Of a stretch of DNA of 64,000 bases, positions 44,265 through 53,765 are shown piece by piece. The notes under the pieces were generated by a model. That model was not told where the DNA came from. It worked only from the letters and a program-made list of their open reading frames with translations, and did no database searches. Source of the stretch: an uncultured Rhodospirillaceae bacterium (GTDB taxonomy: Bacteria > Pseudomonadota > Alphaproteobacteria > Rhodospirillales > Casp-alpha2); NCBI GenBank assembly GCA_913030825.1, contig CAJWCU010000013.1, forward strand, positions 1 to 64,000, read 5' to 3'. The translations under genes were made by a program, and so were the position numbers. The first letter of the stretch is position 1. The number at the start of each line of letters is the position of its first letter.

Positions 44265-45392
44265 ATGCCTATTGTCCGGCCCGTCGCACGCACGTCGTTC
44301 TTCATCGCCGCCGCCATCACGGTCTTCGCCGCCGGCACCGCCCGTGCCCAGCAGGCCATGGACGTCGTCGTCGATCGCGTGATTGCCGAAACCAGCCATC
44401 AACACGTCCCCGTCATCGGCCGGTTCGTTGCCCGCCAATCCGGTCCCGTTGCAGCCCGCATCAGCGGTCCGATTTCCGAGTTCAAGGTCGAAGTCGGTGA
44501 TCGTGTGGCCAAGGGCGATATCCTCGCCGTTCTGGTCAAAGACAGCCTGAAATGGGAACGCGAATTGCGCGTCGCCGAATTGCGCCGCTATCAGGCGGGC
44601 CTGGAAACGGCCGCGGAGACGCTGAAGCTTCGCCAGCAGGAACTGGCGCGCCTGGAAGGTCTCCGTAAATCAGCCGCGTTTTCCCAGGCCCGGCTGGACG
44701 ACAAGCGTCAGGAAGTCGCCGTCGCCAAGGCGGAAATCGCCGTCGCCCGAGGCCAGGCCGAAAGCGCCAAGGCGAGCCTCAGCCTGGCCGAAATCAATCT
44801 GTCCTATGCCGACGTCATCGCGCCCTACGACGGTGTCGTGTCGCGCCGCCATACGGAGGCCGGCGCCTTCGTCAATCTGGGCGACCCGCTGGTCACGCTG
44901 ATCGACGACGGAAACCTGGAGATCGAGGCCGACGTGCCGGCGCGCAACGTCTCCGGCCTGACACCCGGCGTGCAGGTCAACGCCACTCTGTCTCTCGGCA
45001 ACACGATGTCCGCGAAAGTCCGCGCCGTGGTTCCCGACGAGAATCCGCAGACTCGCACACGTACGGTGCGCTTCACGGTCGCCACAGCGTCCGGGTCCGA
45101 CGGCATCGCCGCCAATCAGAGCGTCACCTTGAGCATCCCAGCGACGCGCAAGGAAACCGTCACGACGGTACACAAGGACGCGGTTCTCAATCGCATGGGC
45201 AAGACCGTCGTGTTCCTGCACGAGGACGGCAAGGCCGTGGTCCGACCCGTGCGCCTGGGCGAAGCGGTGGGCAGCCGCCTGATCGTTGTCTCCGGCCTGG
45301 CGGCAGGCGATCTGGTGGTCGTGCGCGGCAACGAACGCCTGCGCCCCGGCCAGGCGATTTCCTTCACGCCGCCGCCCGAACCCAAATCCTAG
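44265..45392 (+). CDS. RND efflux periplasmic adaptor (membrane fusion protein)
   Basis: A 375-residue HlyD/AcrA-family adaptor with a Sec signal (TVFAAGTARAQQ), lipoyl/barrel-sandwich halves around a ~90-residue alpha-hairpin, and C-terminal beta-barrel domains. It would bridge the inner-membrane pump to an outer-membrane channel. The pump gene begins 18 nt downstream. No outer-membrane factor gene is present here. Confidence 0.92.
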   Translation: MPIVRPVARTSFFIAAAITVFAAGTARAQQAMDVVVDRVIAETSHQHVPVIGRFVARQSGPVAARISGPISEFKVEVGDRVAKGDILAVLVKDSLKWERELRVAELRRYQAGLETAAETLKLRQQELARLEGLRKSAAFSQARLDDKRQEVAVAKAEIAVARGQAESAKASLSLAEINLSYADVIAPYDGVVSRRHTEAGAFVNLGDPLVTLIDDGNLEIEADVPARNVSGLTPGVQVNATLSLGNTMSAKVRAVVPDENPQTRTRTVRFTVATASGSDGIAANQSVTLSIPATRKETVTTVHKDAVLNRMGKTVVFLHEDGKAVVRPVRLGEAVGSRLIVVSGLAAGDLVVVRGNERLRPGQAISFTPPPEPKS

Positions 45393-45410
45393 CCGCCGGA
45401 GATCGCCCCC

Positions 45411-48400
45411 ATGGACCTGATCCGGCTTTCCATTCAACGCCCCATCGCCGTCATGGCGGCGGTGCTGATGTTGATCCTGTTCGGTGTTGTCGCCTTGCTG
45501 GCGATTCCCATTCAGCTGACACCGGATATCCGCAAGCCGATCATCAGCGTCGAAACCGTCTGGCCCGGCGCCGCCCCGGCCGAGGTCGAACGCGAGATCA
45601 TCGTCGAACAGGAAGAGGTCCTGAAAGGCATTGAAGGCCTGGAGGAAATCCGGTCCGAATCCCAGGACGGCCGCGGCCGCATTACCCTTGAATTCGCCAT
45701 CGGCACCAATATGGACAAGGCCCTGTTGCTGGCCTCCAACCGGCTTGACCGGGTTAACAGCTATCCCGAGGAAGCGGACGAACCGTCGATCCAGACGGCC
45801 AGCGCCGAGGACAATCCCATTGCCTGGTTCGTGATCCTGCGCAAACCCGGCAACAACGAGGAAATCCATCGCTTCGGCGATTTCGCCGAGGAGGTCATTC
45901 AAGACCGCATCGAACGCGTCGCCGGGGTGGCCCGGGTCAATCTGTACGGCGCCGCGCGCAAGGAGATGACGGTCTTTGTTGAACCGGACCGCATGGCGCG
46001 CTACGGCCTGACGGTGACCGACGTGGTCGAGCGACTTCGCGCCGCCAATTCATCGGTCTCGGCCGGCGACGTGGACGAGGGCAAGCGCCGCTATGTCGTC
46101 CGCACGGAAGGCGAATTTTCGACCCTCGAAGATGTCGCGGACGTCATCCTGCGCTCCGACCGCGATCCGGCGACCGGCCGCTTCGCCCGCGTCACCGTGG
46201 GCGATATCGCAACCGTCGCCTGGGACAATTCGAAACCGACCGAACGCATCCGGTTCAACGGCCAACCGGCCATGGCTTTCAACGCTGTGCGCGAAGGCGG
46301 CGCCAACGTCATCGAGGTCATGCGCGGCATTCGCGAGGCGGTGAAGGAGCTGAACCAATACGCGCTGCCGTCACAGGCGTTGGAACTGCGCCAAGTCTAC
46401 GACGAAACCATCTACATCAATTCCTCCATCGACCTGGTGCAGCAGAACATCATCGTCGGCGGCGCGCTGGCCGCCGCCATGCTCCTGCTGTTCCTGCGCT
46501 CGGGCGGGGCGACGTTGATCGTCTCCATGGCCATTCCGGTCTCGGTCATCGGCGCCTTCGTCGCGATGGCGGCGATGGGCCGGTCGCTGAACGTCATATC
46601 GCTGGCCGGGATCGCCTTCGCCGTCGGCATGGTCGTCGACGCCGCCATCGTCGTCTTGGAAAACATCTTCCGCCACCGCGAACTGGGCCGCTCACGGGCC
46701 GAGGCCGCCTACCGCGGCGCCAAGCAGGTATGGGTCGCGGTCCTGGTCTCGGCCCTGACCACGGTCATGGTATTCATCCCGATCCTGGTCATGGATCTGG
46801 AGGCGGGCCAGCTGTTCCGCGACATCGCCGTCGCCTTGTCGGTTTCAGTGCTGATTTCCCTGCTGGTCGCGGTGACGCTGATCCCTGCCCTCGCCAACCG
46901 GATCCTGGGCTCGCCCGGCGAGGACAGCATCGTCCGCCGCCGCGTGCCTGTGGTCGATGATTTCGCGGCCCTGTTCATGCGATCGATCACCGGCCTGACC
47001 CATTGGGTAACGCAATCGCGCCTGCGCTCCATCGCCGTGGTCGCCGTGCTCTGCACCGTCTGCACCAGCGTCACCTGGCTGCTGCTGCCGAAGCTGGAAT
47101 ACCTGCCGTCGGGCAACCGTAATCTGATCATCGGCTATATCGTACCGCCGCCGGGCTACAACCTGGACACCATGGAGCAGATCGCGCGGGGCTATGAAAA
47201 AGAGGTCTACCCCCTGCTGAGCGAGGTTTCCGGACCCGAGCCGGACGCCCATGGGCGGCCGAAGCTGAACCGTTTCTTCTTCGTCACCTTCCGCGGGCGC
47301 ACGATCATGGGGGCCGCCGCGCACGACCCGTCGCGGGTCAAGGACCTGATCCCGATCCTATCGGAAGCCGCTTTCAAGGAACCGGGCACCCTGGGCCAGA
47401 TCACCCAGCGCTCCCTGTTCGGGCGCGGCGTCACCGGCACGCGGGCGATCGACCTGAACATTCTGGGCCCGGACCTGGAACCGTTGATGCAGACGGCGCT
47501 GAAGGCCTATCTGAAGGTCGCGGGCGAGTTTCCCCGCAAGGAAGGCAATCAGGTCCGCCCGCAGCCCGAATTGGTCCTGGGCGCACCTGAGCTACGCATC
47601 CGCCCGGACCGGGTCAAGCTGGCCGACAACGGCGTCACCGCGCGGCAACTGTCCGACACCATCGACGCGTTCAACGACGGCCTGCGGATCGCAGAGATCA
47701 CGGTTGGCAATAAGCTGATCGACCTGATGATCAAGGGCCCGTTGGATCAGGTCACCGAGACCCAGGGCATCAGCACCCTGCCCGTCGTCACATCGGCCGG
47801 TCTGATCATCCCCGCCTCGTCCCTGGCCCAGATCGAGATGACGACCGGCCCGACCCAGATCAACCATTTCGAACGTCAACGCGCGGTGACCTTGTCGATC
47901 CTGCCGCGCGACGACGTACCGCTGGAGGAAGCGCTCGACATCATCCGCACCAAGATCATCGACCCGATGTACGCCGAAGGCATGCCGCCCGGCGTGTCGC
48001 TGCGCCTGACCGGCACGGCGGACAAGCTGGCCCAGACCTGGCAGGCCATGAAACTGGACCTGGGGATCGCCGTGATCATCGTCTATCTGGTCATGGCGGT
48101 GCTGTTTGAAAGCTTCCTCTACCCGCTGATCATCATGCTGTCCGTACCACTGGCCACGGCGGGCGGGGTGGTCGGGCTGTCGCTGTTGAACCAGTTCACG
48201 TTCCAACCGCTGGACATGCTGACGCTGCTCGGTTTCGTGATCTTGATCGGCATCGTCGTCAACAACGCCATCCTGCTGGTCCATCAGACCCTGGTGCATA
48301 TCCGCGAGGACGGCATGCTGCCCGCCGAGGCGATCCGCGAGGCGACGACCAACCGCATTCGCCCGATCTTCATGTCGACCTTGACCAGCGTGTTCGGGAT

Positions 48401-48611
48401 GATGCCCTTGGTCGTGTTCCCCGGTGCCGGATCGGAGCTCTATCGCGGGCTCGGCTCCGTCGTCCTGGGTGGGTTGTCCCTGTCCGCCGTTCTGACCCTT
48501 GCCATCATTCCGCCGCTATTGACCCTTGTTATCGGGGTCGGTGAGCGTCATCGGCGCGCCGCAGGTGGCAGCGGAGCCGCCCGCGAGGATAGCCGAGAAG
48601 CGGCGGAATAG
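45411..48611 (+). CDS. RND efflux pump inner-membrane subunit (AcrB-like)
   Basis: A 1066-residue RND transporter with 12 membrane helices and two large periplasmic loops, of the hydrophobe/amphiphile branch. It would expel organic compounds using protons. Helix 4 reads GMVVDAAIVVLENIF: Asp410 matches AcrB Asp407, but the next position is Ala411, where AcrB has Asp408. Helix 10 reads GIVVNNAILLV: Asn951 stands where AcrB has Lys940. So the classical Asp-Asp-Lys proton relay is incomplete, although this may be normal in its branch. It is followed by an ArsR-type regulator. Confidence 0.92.
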   Translation: MDLIRLSIQRPIAVMAAVLMLILFGVVALLAIPIQLTPDIRKPIISVETVWPGAAPAEVEREIIVEQEEVLKGIEGLEEIRSESQDGRGRITLEFAIGTNMDKALLLASNRLDRVNSYPEEADEPSIQTASAEDNPIAWFVILRKPGNNEEIHRFGDFAEEVIQDRIERVAGVARVNLYGAARKEMTVFVEPDRMARYGLTVTDVVERLRAANSSVSAGDVDEGKRRYVVRTEGEFSTLEDVADVILRSDRDPATGRFARVTVGDIATVAWDNSKPTERIRFNGQPAMAFNAVREGGANVIEVMRGIREAVKELNQYALPSQALELRQVYDETIYINSSIDLVQQNIIVGGALAAAMLLLFLRSGGATLIVSMAIPVSVIGAFVAMAAMGRSLNVISLAGIAFAVGMVVDAAIVVLENIFRHRELGRSRAEAAYRGAKQVWVAVLVSALTTVMVFIPILVMDLEAGQLFRDIAVALSVSVLISLLVAVTLIPALANRILGSPGEDSIVRRRVPVVDDFAALFMRSITGLTHWVTQSRLRSIAVVAVLCTVCTSVTWLLLPKLEYLPSGNRNLIIGYIVPPPGYNLDTMEQIARGYEKEVYPLLSEVSGPEPDAHGRPKLNRFFFVTFRGRTIMGAAAHDPSRVKDLIPILSEAAFKEPGTLGQITQRSLFGRGVTGTRAIDLNILGPDLEPLMQTALKAYLKVAGEFPRKEGNQVRPQPELVLGAPELRIRPDRVKLADNGVTARQLSDTIDAFNDGLRIAEITVGNKLIDLMIKGPLDQVTETQGISTLPVVTSAGLIIPASSLAQIEMTTGPTQINHFERQRAVTLSILPRDDVPLEEALDIIRTKIIDPMYAEGMPPGVSLRLTGTADKLAQTWQAMKLDLGIAVIIVYLVMAVLFESFLYPLIIMLSVPLATAGGVVGLSLLNQFTFQPLDMLTLLGFVILIGIVVNNAILLVHQTLVHIREDGMLPAEAIREATTNRIRPIFMSTLTSVFGMMPLVVFPGAGSELYRGLGSVVLGGLSLSAVLTLAIIPPLLTLVIGVGERHRRAAGGSGAAREDSREAAE

Positions 48612-48802
48612 GCAGATTTCCGCGCTTTTCCCAATTCGAATACCCGTATGTCGATATGTTCTAAAGTATGGGGTTCCCTGGCCTTTTGTCCGGTTTAATC
48701 CATCGAAGATTTCACTTATACACATCCGCAACATGCCCATACGCGCCCCTGCCCCGTCAGGCCGGCGTGATCGTCAATAACAACACGGAAATACGAACCG
48801 AA

Positions 48803-49135
48803 ATGCCGAGCTTTACCGTTGAACAAAACTACGAGCAGGCAAGTGTCCTGCTCAAGGCAATGAGCAACCCCCACCGACTTCTCGTGCTGTGTCATCTGAC
48901 CCGTGGCGAGAAATGCGTGGGCGACCTGGAAGCCCTGGTCGGACTCAGCCAGTCCGCCCTGTCTCAGCACCTGGCCCGTCTTCGCCATGACGGCCTGGTC
49001 AAGACCCGCCGCGACGCCCAGACCATTTTCTATTCCCTGCGCGGCGACAAGGCCCAGACCATCATCAACACCTTGGCCGGAATGTTCGAAGCCGACATCC
49101 CCGTCGCCGACGACCGGCTTGCCGCCTGTTCCTAA
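48803..49135 (+). CDS. ArsR/SmtB-type regulator, BigR-like
   Basis: A 110-residue winged-helix repressor. SNPHRLLVLCHL, LEALVGLSQSALSQHLARLR and LVKTRRDAQTIFYSL match the BigR/SqrR-like branch of the ArsR family, which senses persulfide or peroxide through cysteines. Cysteines here are 30, 38 and 109, so a thiol switch is possible. The ATG at 48803 is preferred to the longer frame from 48668, which adds an unrelated N-terminus. It follows the RND pump by 191 nt and may control it or a sulfur gene elsewhere. A strong terminator follows. Confidence 0.85.
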   Translation: MPSFTVEQNYEQASVLLKAMSNPHRLLVLCHLTRGEKCVGDLEALVGLSQSALSQHLARLRHDGLVKTRRDAQTIFYSLRGDKAQTIINTLAGMFEADIPVADDRLAACS

Positions 49136-49185
49136 GGCGCCGCCCGTCGCCTGCCAAGGCAACGATAAAAGCTCTTGAGAAAATG

Positions 49186-49214
49186 GAAAGGGCGCGGCTC
49201 GGCCGCGCCCTTTC
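49186..49214. terminator. Bidirectional intrinsic terminator
   Basis: GAAAGGGCGCGGC (49186-49198) pairs perfectly with GCCGCGCCCTTTC (49202-49214) around a 3-nt loop, between the convergent ArsR and BKACE genes. The stem ends in T-runs on both strands. Confidence 0.8.
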
Positions 49215-49283
49215 GCATGTCTGAACCGGAGATCGGTCCGGCAGGAAGGCCCTAAGGCCGCCCCCGACCGATCCCATGTATCG

Positions 49284-50156
49284 TTACTTCAATCCGAGCA
49301 TCTCACGGGCTTCGTCCGGCGTCGCGACACTGGAGCCCATGTTTTCGATGATCGTCGCCGCCCGTTCGACCAAGGCGGCGTTCGACGGGGCCAGTTCACC
49401 CGGGCCGAGATAGATGTTGTCCTCGAGGCCGACGCGCACGTTACCGCCCAGCAGAACGGCCTGCGCGACCATCGGGAATTGCTGACGCGAGATGCCGAAC
49501 GCGGACCAGGGCGCGCCCTCGGGCAGGCAGTTGCGCATGTGCATCATCGATTCCGGCGTCGCCTTGGCACCATAGGAAATACCCAGGCAGAGCTGAAAAT
49601 ACGGCGGCTCGTCGATGTGGCCTTCCTTGATGAGCTGCTTGCAGAGCTCGATATGGCCCGTGTCGAAGACTTCCAGTTCCGGCTTCACGCCGGCGCCTTT
49701 GATGAGGTCGGACATCTGACGCATGTGGCGCGGCACGTTCATGAAGGCACGCTCGCCGAAGTTCATGGTCGCCACGTCGAGCGAGCAGATTTCCGGCTTC
49801 AGCTTCACGACGTGGGAGGTCCGCGCTTCGGGCCCGACGTATTCGGTGCCCGGACCGGGGATCAGCGGATCTTCGTCGGACGGCATGTAGCGCGCACCCG
49901 GGCCGGTCGTCAGGTTGATGATCATGTCCGAGCCGGCGTCTTTGATACGCTTCACCACTTCTTCGTAGTACTCGAACTTCATGCTCGGCGTGCCGTCGGG
50001 TTCGCGCACGTGAATATGGCAAACCGCGGCGCCGGCCTTGGCCGCATCGAGGGACGAATTGGCGATCTGTTCCGGCGTGATCGGGGTCGCCTTGGTTTTT
50101 TCCGGGGTCGGAGCGCCGCCTGTAACGGCGCAGGTAATAATGGTTTTTTGGCTCAT
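49284..50156 (-). CDS. Beta-keto acid cleavage enzyme (BKACE family)
   Basis: A 290-residue TIM-barrel enzyme of the DUF849/BKACE family, which splits a beta-keto acid with acetyl-CoA. His47 and His49 in AVCHIHVREPDG bind the zinc, and GISYGAKATPESMMHM and RVGLEDNIYL are typical. Family members act on 3-keto-5-aminohexanoate or 3-dehydrocarnitine; this one cannot be assigned. The ATG at 50156 has GGGAGG ~9 nt upstream. The MBL-fold gene lies upstream on the same strand (31-nt gap). Confidence 0.88.
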   Translation of the reverse strand: MSQKTIITCAVTGGAPTPEKTKATPITPEQIANSSLDAAKAGAAVCHIHVREPDGTPSMKFEYYEEVVKRIKDAGSDMIINLTTGPGARYMPSDEDPLIPGPGTEYVGPEARTSHVVKLKPEICSLDVATMNFGERAFMNVPRHMRQMSDLIKGAGVKPELEVFDTGHIELCKQLIKEGHIDEPPYFQLCLGISYGAKATPESMMHMRNCLPEGAPWSAFGISRQQFPMVAQAVLLGGNVRVGLEDNIYLGPGELAPSNAALVERAATIIENMGSSVATPDEAREMLGLK

Positions 50157-50187
50157 GGCCGGTCCTCCCAATAGGTGTTTGATCTAT

Positions 50188-51303
50188 TTAAGCGGCTCCC
50201 GCAGTACTGCGAAAGCGGTAAACGCCGTCTGCGTCGATTTCTCGCAGCACACGTCCCAAGGTCATCAGATGGTGCAGGTGGGCGACGCTCTCGCCCAAGG
50301 CGAAGAACATCTGATGCGTATCCAATTCACGCTTGAACAAATGCCCAAGCACGTCGGCGCCGGTGGCCCCGCCTTCGGCCTCGTGCGAGACGCAGGCCGC
50401 GACACTTTCGTCCAGGCGCTCCACATGATGGGACGCCAGATCGTCCAGGCGTTCCAACAAGCCGCGAAACGGCCAGTTGTGCGACGGCAAAACCAATGTA
50501 TCGGCCGGCAGGTCCGTGAATCGCTTCAGGGAGTCCAGGAAAATTCCCAGGGGATCCGCATGAGGTTCCTGCGGCCAGACGGAAACGTTGGGGCTGATCT
50601 TCGGCAAAATCTGGTCGCCTGAAATCAGCACCTTCAGATCGGCGCAGAACAGACAGGCATGCTCCGGCGAATGGCCGTTGCCTTCAATCACGCGCCACGC
50701 ACGGCCGCCGATCTCGATCTCCTCGCCATGGGCGATGCGGCGCACGGCGGCAGGGATCGGCGAGATATTGTTGCCGTAGCGACCGACCCGCTGATCGATG
50801 ATGGACAGGCGGTCATCGCCGAAGCCCGCCGCCTTGTAGAACGCGTGAAAGATCGGGCCCGCGATCTCGACCGTGTCACGGCTGAGCATGCGGCCCGTCG
50901 CCCATTCCGAATAAGGCATCCAGAGCGGCACATCGAAGCGTTCGCACAACCAGCCGGCCAACCCGACGTGGTCGGGATGGAAATGGGTGACGATGACCCG
51001 CTTGACCGGCTTGCCGCCGAGCCTGCCGTCGAACACGCGGTCCCAGGCGGCCCGGGTCTCATCCGTGTTGATGCCCGTATCGACCAGGGTCCAGCCGTCG
51101 CCGTCCTCCAGCATCCACAGGTTGATATGATCCAATTTGAAGGGCAGCGGCATGCGCAACCAATAAACACCCGGGGCGACTTCCCAGGTTTCACCGATTG
51201 GCGGTTCGCCATCGAAAACATAGTCGGGTTGAAAGGCCAAGGACGGGGGGCTCCGGCTGATGGACTCCGGTTGCGGAGTGGGGCGGGAGTTGACCGTTAG
51301 CAC
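50188..51303 (-). CDS. Metallo-beta-lactamase-fold hydrolase
   Basis: A 371-residue MBL-fold protein with the zinc motif THFHPDHVG. The core includes LVDTGINTDETR and GNGHSPEHACLF. The C-terminal ~100 residues form an added helical domain, as in LACTB2-like or CoA-thioester hydrolases. The GTG at 51303 is the likely start, but it is not certain. It precedes the BKACE gene by 31 nt and may hydrolyse a related thioester or lactone. Confidence 0.83.
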   Translation of the reverse strand: MLTVNSRPTPQPESISRSPPSLAFQPDYVFDGEPPIGETWEVAPGVYWLRMPLPFKLDHINLWMLEDGDGWTLVDTGINTDETRAAWDRVFDGRLGGKPVKRVIVTHFHPDHVGLAGWLCERFDVPLWMPYSEWATGRMLSRDTVEIAGPIFHAFYKAAGFGDDRLSIIDQRVGRYGNNISPIPAAVRRIAHGEEIEIGGRAWRVIEGNGHSPEHACLFCADLKVLISGDQILPKISPNVSVWPQEPHADPLGIFLDSLKRFTDLPADTLVLPSHNWPFRGLLERLDDLASHHVERLDESVAACVSHEAEGGATGADVLGHLFKRELDTHQMFFALGESVAHLHHLMTLGRVLREIDADGVYRFRSTAGAA

Positions 51304-51374
51304 GGCTTTTGGCGGGAGAGCAAGCGGGCGGGCGGTCTCCGGTCCCTCTGGACCACCGTTTCAGGCCGGGTGGC

Positions 51375-53027
51375 CTACTCCGAGCGCCCTCCTGCCCGGC
51401 TTTCTTCGATCGCCCGAGCCGTTGCCGATACGGCCGAGCGAACGCGGTCGGCCGGGAATGTCATAATCACCCGGGTTCCTTTCCCAAGCTCGCTTTCCAT
51501 GTCCAATGTTCCGCCATGCATATGCATCAGTTCGCGCGAGATCGACAAACCGATCCCGGTACCGACCCGGTTCCGCGTGCGCCCGCCGGTGGGATTCAAT
51601 TGGACAAACGGCTCGAACGCCTTCGGAATGTCTTGCGCCGCAATTCCGATCCCTTGGTCTTCGATCTCGACCCGGATCGCACCGCCGTCCGAGATCCCGG
51701 CGCGCAGCGTGACTTCCTGGCCGTCGGAGAACTTGGCGGCGTTGAACAACACGTTGATCAGAACCTGACGAATGCGGCGTTCGTCCCCCACGAACAATGG
51801 CAGACGCTCGTCGATTTCTGTCCTAAGCGGCAACGCATGCAGATCGTTGCTGCCGCCCGCCGGGTCGGGACGTGAGATCGTGATCGGCGGCAAGTCCTGG
51901 ATCAACTTCGCCAACTCAATGGTCGATTCCTCCAATCCCAGTTCCCCGGTCTCGATGCGCGAGAAATCGAGCACGTCGCGGACGACGGCCTGCAAATGCC
52001 GTCCGCTGCGCAGAATGTCATCCGCGTATTCGCGGTAGCGCGTACTCAAAGGCCCGAACATTTCCGAGCTCATGATCTGCGCGAAACCGATGATCGGGTT
52101 CAGCGGCGTCAGCAGTTCGTGGCTCATTTTCGCGAGAAACCGGGACTTGGCCACATTCGCCGTGATCGCCGTGCGCGCCCAGACATAAGACAGCGCGACC
52201 GCGGCAACGGCGAGGATCAAGGTCACTAAACCGATCTTGACCCCTAACTCCGCCAACAAGGTATCGCCAGGACGTTCCTGATCCCAGGTTACCTGCATAA
52301 TCGTTTTGCCGTTCAAACCGACCAATGCCTTGCCGACATCCGTGGGCTCGCCCTCGGCCAGGCGAAAGTTGTGAAACAGGAACCGGCCGCCCAAGTCGGA
52401 CAGCACCTCGCCATCGAGCAGCCGGAAGAAAACCAACACCGGCCGATTTTCCTGCATCTGCTGATCCGGCGTCGGCTCCTCGAACGTCACGGATCCGGCG
52501 GCGACCATATAGACCTTGTCCTGCCAGCGGACAAAGGTCGATGCCACCTCTGATCGCATGGCGGGGACGGCGCGCAAGGGCGCCATGAACGCTGCGGCGT
52601 CCGACCCCAGAAACCGCATACCGTCGGCAGGCAGGGCCGGGTCGACAGCCGAGGCATAGAGGGTTTCGTTATTCGTTCCCAATAAGAACGTGCCGGAGTA
52701 GTCGAACTCTTCCTGGAGGTAGGAGCCGATATTGCTGTCTGCCCATGCGGGATCGATGCCCCGCGCCACCTGGCTCGCCATATCGTTCCACCAGGCATAA
52801 TCGACGAGGCGTCCCGTCAGGTCACGGCGCAGCGTGTCGATGGCGGTCCGAGCAAGGTGATTCGTGCTGTTCCGCGCCTGTTCGTTTTCGCGGTCGGCGG
52901 CGATGCTCAGGAAATAGATGACGGCTCCAAGAGCGAGAGCAAAGAACACCGCGGAAAAGACGATCGGCTGCCAGAAATACCTGGGTTGCCTGACCGTGGG
53001 GCCGAATGGATCTTCGGGTCTACCCAT
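51375..53027 (-). CDS. Orphan sensor histidine kinase with CHASE4-like domain
   Basis: A 550-residue kinase. Helices at ~20-42 and ~264-284 flank a periplasmic CHASE4-like domain (RLVDYAWWNDMA). The phosphoacceptor is His303 in KMSHELLTPLN, with a HATPase_c domain at the C-terminus (NVLFNAAKFSDG, DQGIGIAA, TGIGLSISREL). No receiver domain or adjacent response regulator is present. It would sense an extracytoplasmic signal and phosphorylate an unlinked partner. Confidence 0.9.
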   Translation of the reverse strand: MGRPEDPFGPTVRQPRYFWQPIVFSAVFFALALGAVIYFLSIAADRENEQARNSTNHLARTAIDTLRRDLTGRLVDYAWWNDMASQVARGIDPAWADSNIGSYLQEEFDYSGTFLLGTNNETLYASAVDPALPADGMRFLGSDAAAFMAPLRAVPAMRSEVASTFVRWQDKVYMVAAGSVTFEEPTPDQQMQENRPVLVFFRLLDGEVLSDLGGRFLFHNFRLAEGEPTDVGKALVGLNGKTIMQVTWDQERPGDTLLAELGVKIGLVTLILAVAAVALSYVWARTAITANVAKSRFLAKMSHELLTPLNPIIGFAQIMSSEMFGPLSTRYREYADDILRSGRHLQAVVRDVLDFSRIETGELGLEESTIELAKLIQDLPPITISRPDPAGGSNDLHALPLRTEIDERLPLFVGDERRIRQVLINVLFNAAKFSDGQEVTLRAGISDGGAIRVEIEDQGIGIAAQDIPKAFEPFVQLNPTGGRTRNRVGTGIGLSISRELMHMHGGTLDMESELGKGTRVIMTFPADRVRSAVSATARAIEESRAGGRSE

Positions 53028-53152
53028 TTTGTCCCTATGTAAAACGCCCCCCTCCCCCGTCTGAACGGGAAGCGCGAGGAGATATTAGTGAATCCCGCGT
53101 CCCAGGCAATCACCATAACGGGAGTAGGGATAAATTTCATACTCAAGCACCT

Positions 53153-53172
53153 CGACGCCCCATAGGGGCTCG
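53153..53172 (-). terminator. Small hairpin after the FliL-like gene
   Basis: GCCCC (53157-53161) and GGGGC (53165-53169) form a stem with a 3-nt loop, extended by CGA/TCG pairs past a one-base bulge. It lies between the FliL-like stop and the kinase start. No U-tract, so weak evidence. Confidence 0.3.
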
Positions 53173-53183
53173 ACGTACCCTTC

Positions 53184-53765
53184 TCAAAATTCCTCGCCCG
53201 GCCCTTCCGGACAGGTCGGCGGCGGCGCTTGGCGCCAGTCCTCGGCGATCATCAGGCCAAACTCCCGCCCGATGTCGGTATCCACGGCGGCGCCGACCAA
53301 ATCACGCGCATAGGCAACCATCGACGGGGCGGCGGCGCCGCCCGCATCCCCTTCGTCGCGCAGCTTGGCGCCCAGGTTCTGGATCACCGCGGCACGCAGC
53401 CTCGGCATGTTTCGGCACAGCGACGCCTCTTGCCGGTCGTCGCCGACCATCATGGCGACCGTGACATAGACCATCCGGTCCCGCTTGTTCGGATCGAGGC
53501 TGTAGCCGCTCAGGTCAACGGCGATCGGCGCGGTGACGACGGCCCGGGGCGACGGCGGTGAAAGTCGCTGGAAGAGCCGCCCCGGCGCCATTTGTCCGGG
53601 GCCGACTTCCAAGGCCATGCCGATGGTGATGCAGCCGAACGACAGGAACGCCGCCGAGCCGGCGATGATCGCGGCCGTCTTGAACGGGAAACCACGCCGG
53701 CCGGACTTTCCCCGGCGCTTTCCGCCGGTCGATTTGGAAACGGGGCGCGTGGGCCTACGCGGCAT
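53184..53765 (-). CDS. FliL-like single-pass membrane protein
   Basis: A 193-residue protein with a basic N-terminus, one helix (~30-52) and a periplasmic domain. RMVYVTVAMMVGDD and PRLRAAVIQNLGAKL resemble the FliL fold, which aids the flagellar motor, but similarity is modest and no flagellar genes are near. Its start overlaps the small upstream gene by 11 nt. Confidence 0.55.
   Translation of the reverse strand: MPRRPTRPVSKSTGGKRRGKSGRRGFPFKTAAIIAGSAAFLSFGCITIGMALEVGPGQMAPGRLFQRLSPPSPRAVVTAPIAVDLSGYSLDPNKRDRMVYVTVAMMVGDDRQEASLCRNMPRLRAAVIQNLGAKLRDEGDAGGAAAPSMVAYARDLVGAAVDTDIGREFGLMIAEDWRQAPPPTCPEGPGEEF

Noticed and set aside
48668-48802. N-terminal extension of the ArsR-type gene
   Set aside because: The extra residues do not resemble any ArsR protein; the domain starts normally at the ATG at 48803.
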